From NCBI GenBank assembly GCA_020718845.1, contig DYRG01000026.1, positions 1-38,622 on the forward strand: a DNA stretch of 38,622 nucleotides, read 5' to 3'. The stretch is from Thiomargarita sp. Lineage in GTDB: Bacteria; Pseudomonadota; Gammaproteobacteria; Beggiatoales; Beggiatoaceae. The first letter of the stretch is position 1; every line of letters starts with the position of its first letter. The notes below the pieces were generated by a model, which had not been told where the DNA came from, did not search any database, and saw only the letters and a program-made list of their open reading frames with translations. The position numbers and the translations under genes are program-made. Shown here one piece after another: positions 26,239 through 31,865 of this stretch.

Positions 26239-26390
26239 AAGTGGTTATACTGAAATATGAAAATTGTGGAGAAACTTATTTGGGTTCAGAAATAAACCAA
26301 GTGTTATTTAAACAAGCTGAACACGAATTACGGCGCGGTATTTTCTTAGAAATGGTTAATTACAAAGTTGACGACTTATGCTTAATCTAA
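26219..26390 (+). pseudogene. Broken YgiT-type zinc finger (MqsA-like) gene
   Basis: The ATG at 26219 (overlapping the end of the DUF2442 gene) gives MKCVICKSGYTEI and a stop at 26258. The frame two bases earlier then reads YENCGETYLGSEINQVLFKQ and on to a stop at 26388-26390. Together these are the start and end of a YgiT-type zinc-finger antitoxin (MKCVICK ... CENCGE ... I-x-x-x-L-x-x-x-A-E), with the middle third deleted and the second zinc-binding pair damaged (Tyr for the first Cys). The usual DUF4258 toxin partner is not found. Confidence 0.75.
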
Positions 26391-26392
26391 AA

Positions 26393-26427
26393 ATGAAGAA
26401 ATCAAGATAGTGGAGGGAAAATAAGAT
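26393..26427 (+). repeat. Partial copy of the methylase gene's 3' end (copy A)
   Basis: Matches the last bases of the methylase gene and the start of the next gene (25692-25726): GAAGAAATCAAGATAGTGGA against GAAGAAATCAACATAGTGGA, then GGGAAAATAAGATG. Only a few positions differ. The copied piece includes the stop codon and the downstream ATG, showing that it comes from a duplication of this junction. Confidence 0.7.
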
Positions 26428-26440
26428 GAATCAAAATGTG

Positions 26441-26465
26441 TCGTTCCTCTCAATCGTGGGAACGA
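26441..26465. repeat. Degenerate REP-like palindrome
   Basis: TCGTTCC (26441-26447) pairs with GGAACGA (26459-26465). It resembles the CGTTCCCACGC...GCGTGGGAACG family and is a relative of the palindrome at 11501-11520. Confidence 0.5.
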
Positions 26466-26482
26466 GAAAATAATGATCACCT

Positions 26483-26538
26483 GAGTGCAAAACCTTCAGG
26501 TATTGCTTTATAAAGCAATAGCTAAAGCTATTGCACTC
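26483..26538. repeat. 56-bp palindromic repeat element
   Basis: It is bounded by GAGTGCAA (26483-26490) and its reverse complement TTGCACTC (26531-26538). Inside are three nested hairpins: ACCTTCAGGT, ATTGCTTTATAAAGCAAT (a perfect 18-base palindrome) and AGCTAAAGCT. It has no coding capacity and is likely a small REP/MITE-type element. Confidence 0.65.
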
Positions 26539-26582
26539 CGATTTTACTATTTTTATAAGAACGCTACTAATAAGAAAGAGAA

Positions 26583-26625
26583 AACTGGTTTATAAGTTGT
26601 ATGAATTGAGTGAGGAAGAAATCAA
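26583..26625 (+). repeat. Partial copy of the methylase gene's 3' end (copy B)
   Basis: 43 bases identical to 25661-25703, coding the QLVYKLYELSEEEI segment of the methylase C-terminus. It has diverged on both sides. With copy A and the helicase start at 26807 it shows that pieces of this operon were duplicated downstream. Confidence 0.88.
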
Positions 26626-26691
26626 GAGAAAGGATTATTTTTATTAGAGAAACTTCTTGAGAAATTTGGTTATCTTCCTAAACGTAACATT

Positions 26692-26806
26692 ATGAATAAA
26701 CAAGAATTTTTAGCGTTCAAAGTATTAGTGGATTAAAACGTTATCGGATTTTATCTGAACGATTGAGAACACAATTTCTTGATTTTGATCGAGTTTTTAA
26801 TCTAAA
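26692..26806 (+). pseudogene. Transposase C-terminal remnant
   Basis: NKQEF (26695-26709) and, in a shifted frame, ISGLKRYRILSERLR (26724-26768) match the 'VEH-x-I-S-G-L-K-R-Y-R-I-L' end of DDE transposases of the IS5-related kind. The frameshift and loss of both catalytic and terminal parts show a dead fragment. It abuts the right copy of the flanking repeat. Confidence 0.5.
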
Positions 26807-26860
26807 AGAAACGAGGAAATAAAGAAATGTTTGATTCAGGGATTCGAGATAATAATCAAC
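26781..26860 (+). repeat. Right copy of the flanking direct repeat, with truncated helicase start
   Basis: It repeats the post-hppA sequence (26781-26813, 30 of 33) fused to the helicase ribosome binding site and first codons (26807-26860, 54 of 54). After MFDSGIRDNNQ the reading frame runs into unrelated sequence and stops near 26931, so this is a 5' gene fragment. It lies 8,220 bases from the left copy. Confidence 0.85.
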
Positions 26861-26917
26861 CCAGATTATTTTCTTTAATTACAAAAAAAGCAACTCTTGT
26901 AATTTCTTTTCTTGCAT

Positions 26918-28213
26918 TTATTCGGATGTAGTTAGAGCTTTTTCTCTCACTCTCCACACACTAATTAATGAAAGTACAGAACAACCTAACATTAAATAAA
27001 GTGCTGAACGATACGCAAATTCTGGATAAATGCGCATTTCATTCTGTAAAGTTCCTTGCCAATACCAATCTAAAACAACGCCAAATAAAGGTTGCATAAT
27101 TGCTGCGCCGAGAAATATGCCCATATTAACTAAACTTAACGCCATTCCAGATAAAGCAGGTTCAACGGCTTCTTTTGCTAAAGGATAGGTTAAAACAAAG
27201 CAACCTGCGCCTAATCCAAATAATCCAAACATTACAAATAATGAAATCCCACTTTGCCATGTCATGAAATAAAAACTTAACCATGAAAGTGCATAAATTG
27301 AAATACCTATTACTAATAAAATTTTACGTTTTCCTAAGCGATCAGAAATCCCACCAATGACAAATGCGGTGATTGCAAAAATTAGTAATCCAAAAGAGGT
27401 ATATTGTGAGGATTCGCTTCGAGCAATATCGCACGCATCGCGTAATAAAGGAACTGCCCATAATCCTATAAATGCAAAGAAACTTCCTGCTAATCCAAAA
27501 TTTAACCAAAACAATCTCCATAAACTGCGAGTTTTTAAAACTGTTTTCAAACCTTCTAACAAATTAAATTTAGCATTTTCTTTTAATGTTGTTTGCAAAG
27601 AAGGAAAGCCCGCGTCTTCGGGTTTATTCTTTACAAAAATGATCGCTAGAAATGCCAATATTAAAGAAAAAATCCCAATCCCAACAAAGATCGTTCTCCA
27701 CGAATAAAACTCTAATAACATTGCTAAGGGTTTTGCCGCGAGAATTGCGCCAACATTTCCTAATAAAACCGTTAATCCACTAATAATTCCATAATGTTTT
27801 CCACTAAACCATAAGGTATTGCTTTTCATTAAACCGACAAATATCACAGAAACCCCTAAACCCACTAAGAATCTTCCAATCATTGCGATTTCAAAATCAG
27901 CCGCTAATCCAAAGATAATTGAACCAATTCCCGCCACTAAATTTCCTACCGTCACAGAAACCTTTGCACCTAAAGTATCTGCTAAGATTCCAGCGGGCAG
28001 TTGCATTGCCGTATAAATGTAATAATACATTGCTGCTAATGAACCCAAAGCGGCGGCAGTTGTATTAAAAGATTGCATTAAATCTCCCGCCACAACTGCG
28101 GGTGCAATTCTTTGAAAAAACACCAACATAAAAGATAATGCTAATAAAATATAGATTGTCCAACGGATGCGTTCAAATCGCCATGAATCAAAGGTTGTCA
28201 TTGAGTTGTTCAC
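26918..28213 (-). CDS. Major facilitator superfamily transporter, substrate unknown
   Basis: 431 residues with twelve predicted membrane helices and the MFS signatures: GILADTLGAK after helix 2, GRFLVGLGVSVIFVG in helix 4, GGISDRLGKR after helix 8. The closest style is the organic-anion/sugar-phosphate type (uptake or exchange), but no residue fixes the substrate. Two starts are possible: GTG at 28213 and ATG at 28201; neither has a good ribosome binding site. It follows engB by 19 bases on the same strand, so it is probably cotranscribed. Its last codons run into the repeat-filled region that separates it from the defence operon. Confidence 0.85.
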   Translation of the reverse strand: MNNSMTTFDSWRFERIRWTIYILLALSFMLVFFQRIAPAVVAGDLMQSFNTTAAALGSLAAMYYYIYTAMQLPAGILADTLGAKVSVTVGNLVAGIGSIIFGLAADFEIAMIGRFLVGLGVSVIFVGLMKSNTLWFSGKHYGIISGLTVLLGNVGAILAAKPLAMLLEFYSWRTIFVGIGIFSLILAFLAIIFVKNKPEDAGFPSLQTTLKENAKFNLLEGLKTVLKTRSLWRLFWLNFGLAGSFFAFIGLWAVPLLRDACDIARSESSQYTSFGLLIFAITAFVIGGISDRLGKRKILLVIGISIYALSWLSFYFMTWQSGISLFVMFGLFGLGAGCFVLTYPLAKEAVEPALSGMALSLVNMGIFLGAAIMQPLFGVVLDWYWQGTLQNEMRIYPEFAYRSALYLMLGCSVLSLISVWRVREKALTTSE

Positions 28214-28232
28214 TATTTAAAATAAAAGTTTC

Positions 28233-28829
28233 TTATGTTTGGATGTGCAACCATTCATTAAGTTTCAAATACGCGGTTTCTAAACCTGTTTTATCGACCG
28301 AAGAAAAGAGTTGAATGGTAACATTTTGTTGTTTGAGAGAATGCTGGACTTTTTGTAATACACCCATCCCATTTCCTCGACTTAATTTGTCGGCTTTGGT
28401 TAATAAAATATGCACTGGCAATTCTTTCATTGCACCCCATTTCAACAAACGCACGTCAAATGGCATTAATGGGTGACGAATATCCATCATTAAAATCAAA
28501 CCCTGCAAACTTTCTCGATTATGCAAATATTTGTCGAGGGTCATTTGCCAATGTTGTTGAATTGCAACGGGAACTTTCGCATAACCATAACCTGGTAAAT
28601 CTACTAAACGGCGTTGTTCATCTAATTCAAAAAAATTTAATAATTGAGTTCTACCCGGGGTTTTGCTGGTGCGTGCAAGGCGATGATGATCGGTTATCGT
28701 GTTGATTGCACTGGATTTTCCAGCGTTCGAGCGACCCGCAAAAGCAACTTCCCAACCAATATCTGGCGGCGCTTGAGTGAAAGTATTTGCACTCGTTAAA
28801 AACCGTGCGCGTCGATAAAAATGCTGCAT
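28233..28829 (-). CDS. engB: Ribosome biogenesis GTPase YihA/YsxC (EngB)
   Basis: 198 residues of an essential GTPase that assists late assembly of the large ribosomal subunit. Motifs: GRSNAGKSS (P-loop), [11 protein letters not shown] (switch I), [10 protein letters not shown] (switch II), TKADK (guanine specificity) and SSVDKTGL (G5). The start ATG at 28829 has AAGGA eight bases upstream. Upstream is a 130-base spacer containing the ferredoxin terminator, so engB has its own promoter, not clearly visible. Confidence 0.96.
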   Translation of the reverse strand: MQHFYRRARFLTSANTFTQAPPDIGWEVAFAGRSNAGKSSAINTITDHHRLARTSKTPGRTQLLNFFELDEQRRLVDLPGYGYAKVPVAIQQHWQMTLDKYLHNRESLQGLILMMDIRHPLMPFDVRLLKWGAMKELPVHILLTKADKLSRGNGMGVLQKVQHSLKQQNVTIQLFSSVDKTGLETAYLKLNEWLHIQT

Positions 28830-28918
28830 TTTTGAAATCCTTACATTATTAACGATGTTTTTTATTTATTAAGCAATAAAAGAGAGAAAAAAAGAGATGA
28901 ATTATAGGTAGGAAATTA

Positions 28919-28948
28919 AAATTAGATGCAGGGTTTTGCATCTAATTT
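28919..28948 (-). terminator. Intrinsic terminator of fdx
   Basis: AAATTAGATGCA (28919-28930) pairs perfectly with TGCATCTAATTT (28937-28948) around GGGTTT. On the minus strand TTTTAATTT follows. It lies 12 bases after the fdx stop codon. Confidence 0.8.
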
Positions 28949-28959
28949 GAAATGTTGTT

Positions 28960-29298
28960 TTAATGATGTTCAGAAGCTAAATTGATGGTGTATTTGGGGA
29001 TTTCAATAATTAAATCTTCCTCACCCACAATGCTCTGGCAAGAAAGCCGAGATTCCATTTCTAAACCCCATGCTTTATCGAGCATATCCATTTCTAAATC
29101 GCTCGGTTCATTTAAAGAATCCAATCCTTCCCGAATAATGACATGGCAGGTTGTACAACTACAAGATTTCTCACACGCGTGCTCAATATCAATATCGTTT
29201 TCTAATGCAGCATCACAAATGCTAATTCCACTCTCGACATTGATTTCTAATCCATTTGGGCACAACGTTTCATGCGGTAGAAAAGTTAGTTTAGGCAT
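28960..29298 (-). CDS. fdx: [2Fe-2S] ferredoxin, ISC/adrenodoxin type
   Basis: 112 residues. The cluster ligands follow the adrenodoxin-like pattern HACEKSCSCTTCHV with a distant fourth cysteine in SRLSCQSI. The N-terminal FLPHETLCPNGLEINVESG and LNEPSDLEMDMLDKAWGLE match Fdx of the iron-sulfur cluster (isc) system, where it supplies electrons for cluster assembly. No isc genes are adjacent: it stands alone between soeC and engB with a terminator on each side. It could serve the Fe-S-rich Soe proteins next door, but that is inference from position. Confidence 0.93.
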   Translation of the reverse strand: MPKLTFLPHETLCPNGLEINVESGISICDAALENDIDIEHACEKSCSCTTCHVIIREGLDSLNEPSDLEMDMLDKAWGLEMESRLSCQSIVGEEDLIIEIPKYTINLASEHH

Positions 29299-29313
29299 AT
29301 TTTAATCCAATTT

Positions 29314-29344
29314 AAAAATCTAATCCGATTAGTTGGGATTGATT
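29314..29344 (-). terminator. Intrinsic terminator of the soe operon
   Basis: GGATTGATT (29336-29344) pairs with AATCTAATCC (29317-29326) with one bulged base. On the minus strand it is followed by a T run. It lies 15 bases after soeC. Confidence 0.65.
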
Positions 29345-29358
29345 ATTTAAAAACAACC

Positions 29359-30330
29359 CTAAACTGTTTGATAGTAAAGGTTTTGTGGGTGATTGGCTTG
29401 AGCAAAGAAAAACCACCGTTCAAATAACAAACCAATGTATTGCACGACAAATGCCGCAATTAAAAGATTTTTCTCTCCATTTAAACCCATCAACAATAAC
29501 ACCGTCGGGATTAAGAAAGTTAAAATCAAAAATATCCATTTTATTGATTTGAAAAGAAACACCGTTGCATGATGAAAATATTCTCTTGTATTAAAAGAAC
29601 CGCCCATAAAGCCCATTGCTTTTTGTTTAATATGGGTGTGACGAATACCAATTGCACTTTGGATATTTGAACTATATTTTAACCTTGCGTTTCGATATAG
29701 AGAAAATCCTCTGGTAATCAGAGCAACTATTGTAATAATCACCGTCCAACCCGCATAGAATAAAACTAAATCAGGTGCTTGAAATACTGCAAACAACGTT
29801 GCAAAACAAAATCCCGATGCACCTCCTAACAAAATGTAATTCACAACTGTAATGGGATTTGCCCATTCTTGAAGGAATTTAATTCCCGCATACACCATGC
29901 CCGTACAAATAAATAACGCAAAGGTTGCAATCGTAGTTAAAATGCCTAATAAAAGCGTTAATTGTCCTTTAAATTCAGGTAGTTGCAAAAAATTAACGTC
30001 TAAATTAAAGAAATGTGCAACCCCATATAAAAACACTAATCCCATCATTAATGGCAGTGCAATCACTTCACGAGAAAGCCATGAGGTTTTCCATTGAACA
30101 ATTGCTCGCCATGCTCTTTCTGGATGTCCTAAATGAAATATTGAAGCGATTAATCCGCCAATTAAAAAAACTAAACTAATTGCACTGCCCAACGCATAGA
30201 AACTCACATGGTCTTGTTGAGGAATTAATTTTAAAGTGGCGTAACTTTCGACAGTAAATAATGCTAAGAAAAATCCTTGCCCAACGCCAATTAAAGTGGT
30301 GAGGAAAATTACAGAAAAAGCGGGATGCAT
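29359..30330 (-). CDS. soeC: Sulfite dehydrogenase membrane anchor SoeC
   Basis: 323 residues from the ATG at 30330, which has AGGAG 11 bases before it; a TTG at 30360 would overlap soeB. Eight or so membrane helices of the DmsC/NrfD-like family: MHPAFSVIFLTTLIGVGQGF at the start, SIFHLGHPERAW and WKTSWLSREVIALP are the typical blocks. It anchors SoeAB on the cytoplasmic face and passes electrons to quinone. It ends the operon, with a terminator 15 bases on. The assignment to sulfite oxidation rests on SoeA and SoeB type and on the AT-rich sulfur-bacterium setting; DMSO or polysulfide reductase anchors look alike. Confidence 0.88.
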   Translation of the reverse strand: MHPAFSVIFLTTLIGVGQGFFLALFTVESYATLKLIPQQDHVSFYALGSAISLVFLIGGLIASIFHLGHPERAWRAIVQWKTSWLSREVIALPLMMGLVFLYGVAHFFNLDVNFLQLPEFKGQLTLLLGILTTIATFALFICTGMVYAGIKFLQEWANPITVVNYILLGGASGFCFATLFAVFQAPDLVLFYAGWTVIITIVALITRGFSLYRNARLKYSSNIQSAIGIRHTHIKQKAMGFMGGSFNTREYFHHATVFLFKSIKWIFLILTFLIPTVLLLMGLNGEKNLLIAAFVVQYIGLLFERWFFFAQANHPQNLYYQTV

Positions 30331-30347
30331 AATTAAAAGAACTCCTA

Positions 30348-31073
30348 TTACATTAACCAATCGTCGAGAGAAACTTCTTTGCTGGTTTCGTGACGAATAT
30401 CTTCTTTTTTCAACGGATTATCCGCACGCACTAATTCATCTTCATGAATTCTCAAATGAGTTTTACGACGCGGCAAATAATGATTTGAAGGTTTTGTTCC
30501 CCATTCTGGCATCAGTTGATACCCTCCGCGTTCTCTAATTGCGAGAGAAACTTCTGAGGCTGGATCGTGAACATCACCAAATAATCTTGCACTGGTTGGA
30601 CACGACATTACGCACGCAGGTTTTCTCTCATTGGGAGGAAGATTTTGATCATAAATTCTATCCACACAAAGCGTGCATTTCTTCATCACTTTTTGTTTCT
30701 CATCAAACTCTCTTGCTCCGTATGGACAAGCCCACGAACAATATTTACAACCAATACATTTGTTATAATCAACTAAAACAATTCCATCTTCAGTTCTTTT
30801 ATAACTTGCTCCCGTCGGACAAACAGGAACACAAGGCGGTTCTTCACAATGCAAACAGGATTTTGGGAAATGCAACGTTTCTGTATTTGGAAATGTCCCA
30901 ATTTCATAGGTTTGCACTCGATTAAAAAACGTCCCCGTAGGATTTTCATCATATGGACGATCATCAAACATCGGACCTGCTTGTCCCGAAGTATTCCATT
31001 CTTTACAAGAAGTTACGCACGCATGACAACCCACGCACACATTTAAATCAATTACCAAAGCTAATTGTGCCAT
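30348..31073 (-). CDS. soeB: Sulfite dehydrogenase iron-sulfur subunit SoeB
   Basis: 241 residues with four cysteine clusters for four [4Fe-4S] centres: CVGCHACVTSCK (Cys13, 16, 19, 23), CLHCEEPPCVPVCP, CIGCKYCSWACP and CTLC with ACVMSCP. No Tat or Sec signal, so it stays in the cytoplasm, as known for SoeB of Allochromatium. It wires electrons from the SoeA molybdenum centre to SoeC. It starts 4 bases after hepT, with no proper ribosome binding site, so its translation probably depends on reading through the inserted toxin-antitoxin genes. It overlaps nothing; soeC follows after 17 bases. Confidence 0.9.
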   Translation of the reverse strand: MAQLALVIDLNVCVGCHACVTSCKEWNTSGQAGPMFDDRPYDENPTGTFFNRVQTYEIGTFPNTETLHFPKSCLHCEEPPCVPVCPTGASYKRTEDGIVLVDYNKCIGCKYCSWACPYGAREFDEKQKVMKKCTLCVDRIYDQNLPPNERKPACVMSCPTSARLFGDVHDPASEVSLAIRERGGYQLMPEWGTKPSNHYLPRRKTHLRIHEDELVRADNPLKKEDIRHETSKEVSLDDWLM

Positions 31074-31077
31074 AATA

Positions 31078-31500
31078 TTATTCTTTAAAAAACATTGCCT
31101 GTTTAGCAGTTGAAATAAAATTGCTCAAAAAAATATAATGACGTTCTTTAAGCAATAAATGTAATAATTCGCTATCAATAGTCAAATAATCATGAACAAG
31201 CGCATTACGCATTCCAATAATTTTTCGCCATTGTCTTAAATCTTCTAATGAAATCTTTTGTAATTCGGCTAATTTACTAAAACAATCGTAAGCATCAAGA
31301 GGTTGATGTTTTTGCTCAGTTTTTAGCCAATATTTTGCAACACCAATACAAGATTCAATTAACACTTGTAATGCTCGTTCTGCGGCTCGCCGTTCTAAAC
31401 GATTAAACAGTCTTATTTGTGCTATTTCACTGAGCAAATTCAAATCTTCTACACATTCAAAACAATGTTGCTCAACGGCTATAAGATATTCTTTGAACAT
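31078..31500 (-). CDS. hepT: HEPN ribonuclease toxin HepT
   Basis: 140 residues of the HepT (DUF86-type HEPN) family, all-helical. The active motif RX4HXY is present as Arg98, His103 and Tyr105 in RNALVHDYL. In characterised pairs HepT cleaves RNA (tRNA) as a dimer, and the MntA partner silences it by adding AMP groups to the Tyr of this motif. The gene overlaps mntA by 29 bases, in the usual antitoxin-first order. It sits inside the soe operon between soeA and soeB. Nothing in the motif suggests it is inactive. Confidence 0.9.
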   Translation of the reverse strand: MFKEYLIAVEQHCFECVEDLNLLSEIAQIRLFNRLERRAAERALQVLIESCIGVAKYWLKTEQKHQPLDAYDCFSKLAELQKISLEDLRQWRKIIGMRNALVHDYLTIDSELLHLLLKERHYIFLSNFISTAKQAMFFKE

Positions 31501-31864
31501 AATCTAATTCCATGCGGCTATGTATTCTAAGTGTTTCTTGCCACAAACGCATTTCATTACGACAAAATAACACCCAATCCGTTTGAATAATGCTCCAAGC
31601 TAATGGAATAGGTGCTTGATTTATATCAACAATTGACAATTTAAAATCATGCAAACCTAACTCTTTTTGCCAATCAATTGCTAAACATTCTGGACGCAAG
31701 CGTTTCTCTATTGGATCGTTTTTAATGAATGAAACAAAAGCAACCGCCAAATCATAATCGCTTTTTATATGTTCCAAACCTTTTGCTCTCGAACCATACA
31801 ACCAAACAATTGCAACATCCGAATTGCTTTGTGAAAGATTAACGATTTGCTCTAAAATATTCAT
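31472..31864 (-). CDS. mntA: MNT nucleotidyltransferase antitoxin MntA
   Basis: 130 residues of the minimal nucleotidyltransferase fold. The catalytic pattern GSX10DXD is complete: Gly24-Ser25 (LYGSRAKG) and Asp36/Asp38 (SDYDLAV). It is expected to AMPylate HepT and so neutralise it. It starts one base after the soeA stop codon (TAA-C-ATG) and overlaps hepT. The soeA end and the hepT end carry similar short sequence (TTTTTAAAGAA-TAA), so the pair is bordered by an imperfect direct repeat. Confidence 0.9.
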   Translation of the reverse strand: MNILEQIVNLSQSNSDVAIVWLYGSRAKGLEHIKSDYDLAVAFVSFIKNDPIEKRLRPECLAIDWQKELGLHDFKLSIVDINQAPIPLAWSIIQTDWVLFCRNEMRLWQETLRIHSRMELDYVQRISYSR

Positions 31865-31865
31865 G

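Noticed and set aside
30539-30925. 128-codon plus-strand frame opposite soeB
   Set aside because: It is antisense to the cysteine clusters of SoeB, has no ribosome site and no recognisable family.
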